From assembly GCA_973895155.1 (NCBI GenBank), contig OZ316898.1, positions 2,790,001 to 2,854,000 of the forward strand: 64,000 nt of DNA, given 5' to 3'. A program made the position numbers and the translations under genes. This document shows, piece after piece, positions 37,401 through 49,360 of this stretch (position 1 is the stretch's first letter; every line of letters begins with the position of its first letter). The stretch is from Marsupella aquatica. Lineage: Eukaryota > Marchantiophyta. Under the pieces are notes generated by a model that was not told where the DNA came from, did no database searches, and saw only the letters and a program-made list of their open reading frames with translations.

Positions 37401-38471
37401 GGGCAGTGTGTCTTTTTGATGTGATGCCAAACAGGGTGACGAGTGCTTACGACTGTGGGAGGTAGCTAGGAGTGAAAAGTGTTCCACACATCTAATTTGT
37501 ACCGGTAGATCATTTTAGATTTAAGGAGTGTCGTTCGATCAGATAACGAAGCTCAGAGTGGAATAAGGAAAGTGACAAACCCCAAACCCCAAAACGTGCA
37601 TTTTTCCTCAGATATAATCTGCATCAACGCGATTTGAAGAGCACGGTTGGATCTGGCAACCAGGGTTTAGGAAGCATGAGAAAGACAAGATTTGGTCCAA
37701 AAAATTGTTTATTCCCTTTGTATAGGAAGCCACTCCAGATCTTGAGTAAAGATTCGACAAAAATTAGCCAATTAAAAAAGCAGTGCTAGTGGCCTCGCCA
37801 GCAGTGGATGATTGGATTGGGCACACACTCAGAGACACAGAGAGAGGGAGAGAGAGAGACAGACTGGTGAGAGCAGGATCCGACAGAGGGGCAAAGATTT
37901 GTTTTGTTCTACTCTGCACTTGTAGTCCTATAGTCCGAAGGTGTGGCTAAGAACCTGGAACCGGTGGACTTGCTGCAGACGACTGCTTCCAGCCTAGACT
38001 TCCCTACCATAGTCTAGAAAGGACTAGGGCAAATCTATCTAATCTAACAATATAATACATATATGCGAACGTATTCTTCAAGACGTACTCTGGAGTGACT
38101 CTTGGGGTGTAACTAAAGTTGGGGGATGTGGGTTAAAAACTATGATTTGGGCAGGGTGAGTCTATGAAAATGTCTCACTGGAAACACATTAACCCCAAAT
38201 CAATGGGCAACTGCCTTATATGTCCTTGTCTCCATTCATGCTCAAAGAACCGGCAGTCAGGCTGGTTGATTATTTATCTCGTGAAGGGAGACGCACAACA
38301 AGGGACTTCAATATATAGTCAAGCCTTGGCAACTGTCTTAAAAATCCTCATCTCTATATATGCTCAAAGAACAGGCAATCAAGCTGGTTAATTATTTATC
38401 TCATGAACGTTGACGGATGATAAGGGACTTCGATCTTGAGTGAAGCCTCTAGACCAAACTCTCCGGCACAG
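37401..38471. other. Intergenic, no supported gene
   Basis: Contains a short GA-rich microsatellite at 37838-37862. An imperfect duplicated block appears at 38230-38310 and 38350-38430 (TGCTCAAAGAAC.GGCA.TCA.GCTGGTT..TTATTTATCTC.TGAA). No coding evidence. Confidence 0.45.
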
Positions 38472-38632
38472 GTGGAACTGAAAGAGGCACTGATACTCAT
38501 CATATATATGGGAGCAAAGGTATGTGGAACTGAAACAGGCCCACTCTGGTACTCACCCATATATATGGGAGCAAAGGTATGTGGATCCAAAACAGGCTCG
38601 CTCTGGTACTCACCATATATTTGGGGAGGTAT
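38472..38632. repeat. Three-unit tandem repeat, 52-57 bp
   Basis: Units start at 38472, 38524 and 38581. They share GTGGAACTGAAACAGGC, CTCTGGTACTCACC and ATATATGGGAGCAAAGGTAT. A further partial unit (ATATTTGGGAGCAAAGGTATG) resumes at about 38805, beyond the element at 38634-38795, which therefore interrupts the array. Confidence 0.75.
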
Positions 38633-38633
38633 T

Positions 38634-38795
38634 TGTTTGATCGACCCCCAAAATGAAATTTGTTACTTGATCAACCCCCTGAGGTCTATGAACGGCTCAG
38701 ATCTGAGATCGAAAGGTCCATCAATGATCCAGATTGGGGAAAAGTATGGAGTGGTTGATTAAGCAAACTTTTTCCTGAAGGGGGTCTACTAAACA
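38634..38795. mobile_element. MITE with long imperfect TIRs, inserted into a tandem repeat
   Basis: The left end reads TGTTTGATCGACCCCC and, further in, TTGATCAACCCCC. The right end read in reverse is TGTTTAGTAGACCCCC and, further in, TTAATCAACC. The inverted homology spans about 45 bp per side in a 162-bp element. TAT occurs next to both ends and may be a 3-bp target duplication, though the left boundary is off by one base. Non-coding; superfamily not determined. Confidence 0.65.
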
Positions 38796-38856
38796 TATCC
38801 CTCTATATTTGGGAGCAAAGGTATGACACTGGGGCTACCTGAGCAAAGATAGTAGT

Positions 38857-38878
38857 AATAATAATAATAATAATAATA
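38857..38878. repeat. (AAT)n microsatellite
   Basis: Seven AAT units, flanked by AGT-type interruptions. Confidence 0.9.
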
Positions 38879-38879
38879 G

Positions 38880-39304
38880 TAGGGAGAGCAGTAAGTGGTG
38901 GTACTCCTCGTGCCCAAGGAGTGCGTGTGGGCTCGGGTGCAAGTTGCCAAGCGAGCGAGAGAGCGAGGGAGCGAGGGAGATGTGCAGTTGGTTGCTTGTT
39001 GGCAAAAGGCAGGGAGGCAGGGAGGCAGGGCGGATTTAGAAGTCTTGGTTGCTTGCTTGGCGGCTTGGTGTGGCTTGCTGCCTGCCTGCTTGGAGGCTGC
39101 TTCGGAGTCTGCTTGGGTGGCCTCGCCTGGTGGAGGATGTGGCTCGAGAGGAGACGAGGAGCGACACGGATCGTAGACGAGGAGCGACACGGATCGTAGT
39201 GGTGGCTATCTGCTAGCTCATTCACTTGTTAGGATTGTTAGGATTGTTAGGATCGTGCCCTGCTCTCCTTGGCTGCGTTGCAGTTTACAGGTCTCGGCAG
39301 CTCG

Positions 39305-39342
<38 letters not shown>

Positions 39343-40977
39343 GAGAATCTGTGGGTTATAGGGGAGGGCGAGGAGGATTATTGTGTCATTCACTCTGTTG
39401 GGGAAATCCTGGTTGAGTCGTTGTGGGAGCGTTCGTTGGCTCGGTCGTGCAAGGCATCCTTTTGCGGCGCCGTGGTGGTGGTGGTAGTGGTGTTGGGGCC
39501 TTTGATTGTGTCGATTTTGACTTCTATGCCGGTATGTGTTTACTCTTTCTGCCTTCATCAATCTGTTTCTCTCATCTCTCGGGCTCTGTGTCTGCTTATT
39601 TCACCTAGTGATTGAGGGAGGAGAGAGTTGTAGAAGAAAGCGCTCGTAGCACGGCAAGTGTATATTGCGTCTGTGGCGCATGTCTCGCCGTGAGTTTGTG
39701 TGGCTGGCTTCGTTTCTGCCATGATGGCTGTGGGTGGGTGGCCATCTCTGCCTTTGAGCCGGCTACAGATTGAAGGACTGAGAGGAAAGACTAGAGACGA
39801 GGGAGGCAAGTAAAGGAATGGTGTGAGAGAGATTGGAGGAGACAGATTGGAGGAGAGAGATTGTAATTGAATAGCGGCGGAGAGATCATGATGCATTTTG
39901 TGGAATGGTACATCGACGCCTGGGCTCGCTGGTGGGGCAAACGGGAATGCACTAGACGGGAAGCAGTAAACGACGGTGGATCTGTGAAATGTGCAGGTGT
40001 TGAGAGCATCAGCAGAGAGCGGCTGACAGACTGATAGACAGGGGTTAAGGATTGAGTTTTTTCTTAGCGGAGCTGCATAGTCTCTTCTCTCTGTGGGTCT
40101 CTTGTACACGATGAGGATGTTGAATCTCCGAGTCATTCGTCTTGGGACTTTCTGGTTTATGGTTCTCTAGTTGTTGTGTCTCACACCCCTCACACCATTC
40201 ATTACATCATTCTCTCGTTAGATGGTTGGTTGATTTGTTGGATTTTGTGTACAATTCGCCCTTCATCGTCTTGGGGAAGATTGGGTGTGATAATTGTGTC
40301 GTGACTATCTGACCCATCTCTCGCTCCCTCTCTTCTCAGTCTCAAGTCTACAGTTTGTCCCTACATATCGACAAGAAGAGGTCTTCATGTTCCACCACCC
40401 TCGTCCTCGTTCTGCCTTGCTCACCGGTGCTCTGATCTGGCCTTCTTCAAAAAGCCTCAACGAAGGCGCTGGATCTGTGAATGAAATGCCGGGTTCTCCA
40501 TTTTCGTGCTGGTGTTATGTTGTTGTTGAGCCCGTGGGCATCCTGACGACCAGCAGACTGTTCAACCCAATCTTTGCCGAGAGATAACATAGAGCGAATG
40601 CAGGGCACGACTAGGTATGCACACACGCCTCTGCACTTTCGTGCTACTTGTGTTGCTCCTCGTGCTGCTACTGTAGGCTGCTCTATCCTTCTTCGTACTT
40701 ACTTTCCCATACTACTTTACTCCCGAGTTGAGAAGGAAGGCAATTACTCCAGCTTCCTTCCTTTCCTGCAAGCAAGCCACTGAACGTTGCCATCTCCTCC
40801 CCATGTGTTGCCTTGCAATGGGATTGATGCCTTTTCTAACATTCAGGGATTGGGTATGTTGAGTGTGGACAACAAACAAAAGAAGGAGCTTTGATTGGTC
40901 TGACGAGCCGTGGGTTTGCCTTCTTGCGATGGCACAGGTCAGTAGAAGCTGTGGAAGGCGTTGCTGTAGCGAAGGCC
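38880..40977 (+). promoter_or_regulatory. Promoter/5' leader of the bZIP gene, with probable leader intron
   Basis: The proximal part (38930-39640) is purine-rich on the coding strand. It holds GGCAGG repeats near 39010, a 23-bp tandem duplication at 39153-39198 and a (GA)n tract at 39311-39339. CTTTTCTAACATTCAG, ending at 40845, is a textbook branch point plus acceptor. A matching donor could be GGTATGTG at 39532, giving a leader intron of about 1.3 kb; this is inferred. An in-frame TAA at 40837-40839 with no later ATG before 40978 supports the start codon. Open frames within the leader lack ATG starts or are low-complexity. Confidence 0.45.
39311..39339. repeat. (GA)n microsatellite
   Basis: About 14 GA units on the coding strand upstream of the bZIP gene, similar in length and orientation to the one upstream of SEC. 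Confidence 0.95.
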
Positions 40978-43900
40978 ATGGCTTCAGGCGGAACCGTGTC
41001 ACCCTCTGCGAGCGCTGGCGGCAAGTCGTCCGTCGTGGTCAACACCGGAGGAGGTGGCCGGTCTAACAAAAGGAAAGGCTTACCCGGTGGGCATTCCAGC
41101 ATTCGCAGCACCCTCGTCCAGAAGAAGAAACTGTGCAGCGGCAGTAGCAGCGCAAATGTGATGGCCAGAGTTGCCGAAGCTGTTGTACTCAAGGGCAGCA
41201 GTGTCAGCGGTGGCGGACTATTTGCAACGGAAAAGAAAGAAAGGATTGACGAGACCATCGAGGGAGATCCTTTGTTGGAGGATGCGGCGATAACCCTCAC
41301 GGAATTCTTCCTCCATGCCCATAAGCCTGTCCGCTCGCCCAGTAGTAGCCATCAATCCATCATCCCTGCTCTTCCGCACTGGAAAAAGACAAAGCTGAGA
41401 TCGGGCAGGACTAAACGGCTTGAGAGCTCGAGCAATGAAGACTTTCACCTCGTTATTGCCACGGACAGCAGTAATCCATCCCCGCTTCCTCTTGAGAAGA
41501 AGCAGTCGCCACAGCAGCAAGTTTCCGAATGCTCTTGCTCTCCGGGTGGAGATTCTCAGTCCGTGATCACCCTCGTGAAGGTGGAGGATGACCCCCTCTG
41601 CAGCATTACCTGTGTGGAAGGGGAGGAACAGGTCGAGCAGAAGAAGGTTGAGTTAGTGGTGGAGAAGCTGGAAGAGAAGAATACCCACAGGTTTCCGAGT
41701 GACCCCGACAGGCTCCCCAAGCTGGCCTCGATGTCCAGCATCGAATCCCTCCTGCCAGATTCTCGTGCGGAAAGCCCCATCTCGCCCCTTCCTGCTGTGC
41801 TGCGCACCGGCGAGTTCGCTTCCATCCTGCCCAAACTCGAGGGCGACAGCCCCATAGGACGGTCCGCTTTTCAGCGAATTGCACCCGTTCGGCCTGTCAA
41901 GAAACCGGCCCCGAGTCGCAAACTGAAGGTGAGAATTCATTCCATTCCCCGGTGCTCATCACGCGGAGGTGGAGAATCATTACTTGCTTGACTTAAGCGA
42001 GATTCCGAGGAGCTCTGAATCTTCGTGTTCTATCCCGACATGTCTCCTTGAAATGCGCAAGATTCACTGATTGAGTTGAGGTTGTCTGTTCCTCCGTAAC
42101 AGGTTGAAGAGAAAACTTTCGAGGATCTGAATCTCGAGCAAGCGGCGGTGAAGCATGTGTCGAGGAAAAAGCCGAGGCCCACTGGATTTTTGCCGCAGCT
42201 GCAACAGCAGCAGCAGGAGCAATTACAACAACAGCAACCGCCACAACAACTAGCGTGTGTGAAGATAGAGGAAGGTGATGTCTGTGCTCTGGCCCTCGGC
42301 CCGCCTCGTCTCTCAGCGGCAGAGGAAGCTGAGGTGAAGAGAATTGGGGAGACGAGTAGCATTGCCCCTCCCCCTGCCGTGGCGGTGGACGAGCAGACGA
42401 TGGAATTGGACTTAGCTCTTGTCAAGGTGGAAACCAAGCCGCTTGGAAAGCTTGGACAACGCGGCGGTATCAAAGTCAAGCCTGCTCTCAGTGAGGTAAG
42501 TCAAGATTTCCTGTTCTATTAAATCTCCCCTTTCCTTTGTTTGCTTGACGGCATGTCAATCACAAGTGAAGTGGGAGACCTAGCTGTGTTCGCAGCCCTT
42601 CCTTTCCTTCCGTTTTGGCTTGGCTTCACGTTCGGGAGGCAATGTTGGGCTCTAATGTTGGACCTGTCTACAGAGTGAGAAGGAGGCACGCAAACTGCGC
42701 AGAGTGCAAGCCAACCGCGAGTCAGCCAGGCTAACCATTCGGAAAAAGCAGGTATGAGGGTCCTTCGGCATTCTGCCCATGACATGTTTGTTGTGTCGTT
42801 TGCCGTAGAAAGTGCGGGTTGTCACAGGTGGAAATTGAACGACTCCACTTGGTGAGTTGTATTAGGCAGGGTGCTGCAATCCTGTGCTCTCGTTCCATCG
42901 TATTTCGCTCGCACTCGTACGATTTCCATTTACTGTACCCAGCTTTGGATCTTTGAACTCTCTTGTTGACCGCTACACGTTTTTGGTTGTTCAGGTGCTT
43001 TGCGAGGAGCTCACTAGAAAGGCAGATTTTCTATCAGCTGAAAACGCCATATTCAGAGAGGTTAGTTGGTTGATGTGTGATTATTGTTTTTCCCCAGTAA
43101 GAAGCAAAGGCGTTTGCTGCTGTCAGGATCTATAATAGCTGTAGTCTGCAGAGACTGAAAGCTCAGTGCTATACCTTGGTCTGTCTCAGGAGGTGGCGCG
43201 AATCCGCGAAAAGAATAAGAGCATGAGTGAAGCGAATGCCAACCTATCAGAGCAGGTAAACGAGGTTCCATGACCAGCCTTCACTGGCACCTCTAATGGC
43301 TACTACGGAAAACACGTACTTGGGATATTCTTGTCTCGGCTTCAGACATTTCCAGCGGTTATTCACCTTGTTTTTTGGTTGTTGTTGTAGGTGGCAAAAG
43401 CTAATGGAAAGCATGAGCCAGAGTCTTCTTCACCTCCAACTTCATCGATGGAGAAGCCACCTGATGGTATGGTTCGTTACCAGTTTCCTCAGTTTGGAGG
43501 GATGCCTCCATCGTATATGTGGGCCTTTGCTGCTCTTGCTCAAGCTCAAGCTCAAGCTGCTCATGCAGCAGGAGTACAAACTGGTGAGATCAATTTGGGT
43601 TCGCCAGATTACACAGCTCTAATTGCAGCCACAGCAGCTTGTGGAAATAGTCCCCACGCTGGATATTGGAGCTTGGCCAGCAGCAGCAGTCAAGGACAGG
43701 CACAGTTGTTTCCTCCCTTTTACCGAGGGCCCATGCCTGGGGCACCCGTGGCGAGCACCTTGCCTTCATCTAGTGGCGCACCTGGTACCGTCTCTGCAAT
43801 AACACGTTCCGTGTCTTTGCCAGTGGTACCAACAGATGGTTGCCCCTCACTTGCTGCGTCAGAGAGATCTATTCCCTCCGGAAAGCCTGTAGCAAGTTAC

Positions 43901-44359
43901 CGGTCAGGAGATTTTGCAGACTCTGTTCATCTCTCTCCTGACCTGAAGAGAAGTGCAACGAAACAAGATAGGGCTCACTTAGGAACTGGGTTCAGTGGCA
44001 GAACACACTACTTTCAAATGCCTTCGGGATCCAACCCTGGAACGGCTGTCAACGGGCTGGGTACGATGGCAGCACGAAAAGCCGGAGAAGGGAGCTGTCT
44101 CCCCATGCCAAATACCTCAGTTCAGCTACTTGGTCGCTCCCGTAGCCTTTCTACTCCACATACTCCAAAGCTCCATTCAAGGTACCCAATGTTTGGGTCC
44201 GGAGGAATGCCTATGACCCTAGAGCAGCCGTTAGCAAGGGAATCAGAAGCACGAAGGAAAAATGCTGCAGCCACAGAAGCTCGGCGGAAGCGGATAGAGT
44301 TAACACGAACAAAGCATCTTTTGAAAGCTCGAGTTGCAGAGCCCTCCTCTGCCCAATAG
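40978..44359 (+). CDS. Plant bZIP transcription factor (6 exons, 840 aa)
   Basis: DNA-binding nuclear regulator; targets unknown. Exons: 40978-41928, 42103-42495, 42674-42751, 42995-43060, 43190-43255, 43391-44359, all phase 0 with GT-AG introns. Residues 1-448 are mostly disordered, with a poly-Gln tract near 350-366. The basic region (449-474) contains QANRESARLTIRKKQ. The zipper follows (475-518) with heptad residues L, L, F, I, M, L starting at CEELTRKADFL. The tail (519-840) has Ala/Gln-rich and Ser/Pro-rich parts and a basic C-terminal helix (EARRKRIEL). The NRESARxTIRxxQ...CEELTRKA pattern matches a plant bZIP type in which the usual Arg/Lys eight positions after the invariant Asn is Ile. 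Start: first in-frame ATG after a stop, in good context (CCATGG). A 24-nt segment at 42828-42851 could be an optional exon. No gene symbol is assigned. Confidence 0.88.
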
Positions 44360-45170
44360 GATTCGACTTAGCACTTTTCATGTATGTAATAGTACTGGGT
44401 GGTTTGGTCATCTCTGAAATTGATATTGTAGTTCTCTATTGTAGTGTAGTGAGAGATTAGATTTGGTAGTGGTGTTTGCCAAGAGAAGAGCACGTCGTGA
44501 GCACTGTCGACATATCCATGTCCTAGAGGCTCCTCAAATTAGACGACTTTAAAAGAGAAGGTGATGTGGGAACGTTGGTCCCAGGCTCTTATTGTGAGAC
44601 GAGACCTGGGGTTATACCCAGATAAGAGGTATCACATCACCGGTTGCACTTCGTAGCAACTTTGGTATGAGATAGATGCAGCTGCAGAGAAGGTTTTTTA
44701 GTGGATTCCCAGTATGGTCCAGGTTGAGTAGGTATAGGATCTGGATCCACTTTCAGCTCGAAGTATCTCTGGCAGACGGTATTTTTACACAATTCTTTGC
44801 TGGGATATTGTCCCGGGGCATTGTTCTATTGTACATTCAATTGTTCATATTATGATTCTGATTCATTATGTCCTCAGAGCTGCCGCGTAACCTTGCGATG
44901 TTCATTAGTTCAATCTAAATCTGGGCTTTGTCCATGTATTCATTGGTCGTTTAATGAACGAAGTTTGAGTCTAAGTATGGGGTTTTATTATGAAACGCTT
45001 GTGACAGTCGAAGCTTTTGGCTTTTGGTTCGATGATTTTGACTAGGCGAAGAGATCCGAGGAAAGCTTGGCTTACCGCATGTTGTGATTTCAATTGAATT
45101 GAAAAATGATCATTATAAAACCCCGAGCATCCGATAAATGTGCCATGCTTGATGGACGGGTACTTATTCT
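44360..45170 (+). other. 3' UTR and downstream flank of the bZIP gene
   Basis: AT-rich sequence without coding signal. A plus-strand ORF at 44797-45045 and a minus-strand one at 44971-45180 overlap and lack domains. The transcript end cannot be located by eye. Confidence 0.35.
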
Positions 45171-45600
45171 TAAACCACACCTGCCACTATACATCTTAAA
45201 CCACACCTGCCACTATAAAAGCCTTATTCCATGTCTCACTAGTCACCACAAAAGGTGAAACATTAGCAAGTTTTGTGGAATACTTGCCAAAAAAAGTTTT
45301 GCAGTCACCTTTTGTGGAGCTCAAAGTCCATTTTTAAACTTCTACTCCTTAGTATGAGAGCTAAAAGTTACCCCTAACCCTTTATAGGGGCAGGTGTGGT
45401 TTAACACAAATGTTTTTGTAAAAGACCTTCCGAGTCTTATACATTTGTATGCGCTCAAAACCCATTTCTGAACTTCTACTCCTTAGAATGAGAGCTACGA
45501 GTTACCCGTAACCCTTTATAGGGGCAGGTGTGGTTTAACACAAATGTTTTTGTAAAAGACCATCCGAGTCTTATACATTTGTATGCTACTCTGGATGAAG
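45171..45600. repeat. Inverted/tandem repeat cluster with GTGGTTTA ends
   Basis: TAAACCACACCTGCCACTAT occurs at 45171 and again at 45197. The reverse form, TATAGGGGCAGGTGTGGTTTA, occurs at about 45383 and 45517. The right half is a direct duplication with a 134-bp period (45318-45451 and 45452-45586, about 90% alike), each copy carrying one inverted end. This looks like a TIR element whose right part was duplicated in place. Confidence 0.7.
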
Positions 45601-45913
45601 CCTGACAATTTTCGAAGTTGGAATTAGTGAAGTATCTTGCATTTTGTACCCTCATACATATCTAATTTCTGCTTAAACAAGAATAGCAATACAAGGGACT
45701 AAATATTTCGCCAATTCCAAGCAGGCAAATTCTTTGATTTCTGAAACAGCTTCTCCAATTGTCTCGAGGATGTGCTTTGATGGGTGACAAATAACCTATT
45801 CCACTTCCCCATTTTTTTTGGTTTTGCCTCAGATTAAAATTCCACTTCCCCATTATTTGCAAGGGTGACCTTAGTGTACTCATGTCATAGATATAGTTTG
45901 CTGCCAGGGGGTG

Positions 45914-46273
45914 GTTCTCTTTGCTTCATGGTAACTGTACATCAAAATGTGACAATATCTTGTGTGTTATATCCATATCATGACAACCTCAATTATTTTC
46001 TTTAAATCACTGATTGTTATTCTAAATACATATGTTCTCTTTGCTTCATGGTAATTGTACATCAAATGTGACAATATCTTGTGTGTTATATCCATACCAT
46101 GACAACCTCAATTATTTTCCTTAAATCACTGATTGTTATTCTAAATACATATGTTCTCTTTGCTTCATGGTAATTGTACATCAAAATGTGACAATATCTT
46201 GTGTGTTATATCCATACCATGACAAACTCAATTATTTTCTTTAAATCACTGATTGTTATTCTAAATACATATG
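45914..46273. repeat. Three-copy tandem repeat, 119-120 bp units
   Basis: Units start at 45914, 46034 and 46153 with only a handful of differences among them, so amplification is recent. Each begins GTTCTCTTTGCTTCATGG and contains GGTAA(C/T)TGTACATCAAA(A)TGTGAC, the end motif of the small element at 33.7 kb. Non-coding. Confidence 0.9.
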
Positions 46274-49090
46274 TGACCGTGATAGCAAGAGACCCACCCC
46301 CAAGTTAGAGGGTGGCATGGTCTGTGCTGGTCAGGATTAAGGGGAGCTTCAGGGCTAGGTACTATGGGATTAGAATGAGAAGTGTTCATGTGTGTCAACA
46401 TGCTTGAGTCAATAAGATCACAAATTTACCTCGGGGGTCTCATTATATGGATGTTTCTCCATCATGGTTTTGGGTCTCGGACCCCCTAAAATGTAAGAAA
46501 AATAATAATTTTTAACCCCTATAAAGTTGGAATATTCCAAAATTTGGTTACAAAGACCCTACTTTTCTTACAAGTCTCAAAATTGGATTTACCTTGTTGT
46601 TCTTCTGAGAAAATTCTTAAGTCTTCCCTTTGATCCAATAAAACGACCCTATACTTCGTCGCACGTGATGTCTCATTTTTGTAGAAATGAAACCCCCCAA
46701 TTTTTTCCTAGAGAGTGAGGATTGTACAAATACATTAGTAGGGAGTATGTTGTCCCTCACAGTCCCTGTTAAACTATAGGGGCACTCCTTATCCTGTATA
46801 CTGATAGTACAGTGCATTCTCATTGGCTCTAAAGTCAAACTCAAATATTTAAAATGCTATGTACACCTTGGCATACGACCTAGTTGGGCCCCAGGGGATG
46901 TCACAGGGAGTAATTTTACTCCCTGTCCCTCCCTGGCCTATGGAACCTAGCCTTAGCGTTTGGTGGATAAGCCCTGCATCAATATCTATTTCCCTCTTGA
47001 GGAAAGTCAAGCACTTTGCAGGTTTGCACAGGAAATTTGCAAAGAAAAGCAAAGAAGCTTGTGGAAAAACCTGACCTTGGAACCTTGTGAGTTCACAGAC
47101 AATATTTTAGAGAGCAAGCAGACTAGCTAGTCGTGCCCATGTTGCCACTTGCCATATAGATTCTAATCTTATTTCTCCTTAAACGAGAAGTTCCCATGTA
47201 AAGTACTCTGGTACAATAAATCTAGGGTAACCCATAGTACTCATTTCACATACATTAATAAGAAATAGCATATTGTATTTTCAAGAGTTTTAGGAAAGTA
47301 AAGCCTGGATGGACCAAGGGGTTTGCTGTGAAGCCCCCATGGATTTCCAAAGCTGGGATAGACTGAATTAAACTCTGCTCAGATAGCACTCTTTACAGTT
47401 TTGACCCATATGTGACCTATAAGTTGCAGCTCATGCAAATTACTCAGGGCGTCCTTTATAAAAATGGTAAGTTGGTGGTCATGCCCAAGTACTGAGGGAG
47501 TTCTTCACAAAAGTGAAGTGCCTGATTATGGTTAAAACTAACTACAAGTACATAATAAGTCTAGCCGCAAGAGTAATTGTGTGAGTAACAATCCTGCTCA
47601 TCAAATGATTCCCCTGCTGTAAATAGTACATTGTTGAGGGATGTCCCCTGGCTTGTAGGATTTGCCTTCGAGCACCCCCTCTAGGTTGACTAGAAAGCCA
47701 ACCATACTTTCTTTTATATAGCTAGTCAGAAAAACATGAGTCCTCAACTTCAGTTCTCATTCCACTCCATAGAAATCCCTCCCTAGTCATGTCGAGATGA
47801 AAGAGTTGGCTCTTCATGCCAACTACACTTTCATTGCTCAACGTGTTTCTGACACCAAGGGAGTATCTAGAATCCTAGATTGTTTTCAAACGATGTTGTA
47901 AGCTAGAGAATACACGTCACGAGAAGGTTACTACAAGAATATAGTCAATTTACTACATTGTTGCAGATGTCCTAGAAGACCAGCATTTTACCTTTGTCCT
48001 TCTGGACCTTTCACTTTGCATAAATTCTGTGTGGTTGCATTTTTTGTTGTTGTTGGTGTGGTTGCATTCTTAGATTTCATCTTAGTGTATTGTATTCTTT
48101 TGCTGTTTATTCTTTTCAGCTGGTCATTGAGACTGCAAAAATCTAATCCACTGATTTAATCTCCTATTTATTGGAGGATGGAGTATAGGGGACTTTAGCG
48201 ATGGGCATAAACCAAGGAAAACACCTGTCGTGCTGCCACAACTGCAACGTTGGTCTGTTGTAATTAGAATGCCAACTGACGACAATAGTGAGTCTCAACC
48301 CTGAAAATTTGATGAACCTTAACTTAGTAATTGAAGTCACAGACTGAAAAAGTTATGAACTAGCAAATTCATGGACAACTTTTTGCTATAAAAATGGGTC
48401 AGATGCTATGAGTCACTGTACAGGGCAGTGGAAGAAAGAAGGTTTACATAACCTTGTGAAAAAAGCTATCCTCATTTGTTTATGGCCAAAAGTCATATCC
48501 TTAACTATGAAGTTGAGAGACTCCCAAATATCATAAAGTCATATACTAGACGATAAATAATTCATTCACTGCTTTTCACGCGGTTTTTCACTATGTTTGC
48601 ACTTTGTTCGCTCTGCACGTTTTTCGTGGGTACTGTCAGATTCTAATGTGTAGAATGAGTAGTACCACTTCAGCGCTGTCAGCTTGAGAGGAGGACCAGA
48701 CTCTCCATCTTTGGAGTAGAGGGGATGTTTGTGAGGTGTATATCCCTGATCAGTTCAGCCTGCCACCATTCGTCCTCTGCGTTTCCTATCTTTCTTGCTC
48801 CCTGTTTCCCCTTGTTCCACCTCTGCTCATCACCCCACCTTGACACTAATCAAAGAATAGATGGCATCTCAAGTTCAATGAGCTCTTCTTTTACAATGTC
48901 ATCAGATTCTTCCTTCGTATATTTTGACTTTCCTTTCACTTCTCCCTTCAACTCGTGATCAATGTCGGCAAAACCTCTGTGCACCATTCTTTTTTGTCTG
49001 CTGTTAATGTAATTCTTCCTGTTCCTGCGCCCTCTGTTGGACGCCTTCTTCCCGAGCTCCCTCCCCCTTCTTTCACATTGCAGTCAGCGC
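46274..49090. other. Intergenic, no supported gene
   Basis: AT-rich DNA with only short ORFs. A Ser-rich 77-codon ORF at 48725-48958 begins with ATG (plus strand) but has no domain and no visible exon partners. Confidence 0.4.
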
Positions 49091-49360
49091 CCTCTACCAT
49101 ACCAATCTTCTCGACAATTTTAGAAAAATGATTTTATTGAGTTCTGGTGGACAGTACCAGGACTAGCTGGTGACAGCGGTGGTTTAAACACTTGCTACTG
49201 TTACTCCCCCTCTAGTTTCTTCACCTCCTCTAGAATGCCAATCTTCTCCACGGCTTTAGAAAAATGATGCTAACTATGGTGAATTCTGGTAGTACCAGGA
49301 ATAGCTGGTGACAGCGGTGGTTTGAACAGCTGCTTGTTGCTACCCTCTAGTTTCTTCATC
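49091..49360. repeat. Two-copy tandem repeat, about 136 bp, of the GTGGTTTAA family
   Basis: Units begin CTCTA(C/G)(C/A)AT.CCAATCTTCTC at 49092 and 49228. They contain TTTAGAAAAATGAT, CAGTACCAGGA(C/A)TAGCTGG and end in TGACAGCGGTGGTTT(A/G)AAC. A third, partial relative lies at 63885-63980. Confidence 0.7.

Noticed and set aside
38930-39225. Paired plus and minus ORFs rich in Arg, Gly, Cys
   Set aside because: They arise from GGCAGG/GAGCGA simple repeats in a leader region.
39226-39615. 129-codon plus-strand ORF in the bZIP leader
   Set aside because: It opens at TTG and runs through the (GA)n tract as an Arg-Glu repeat; no domain. It is leader sequence.
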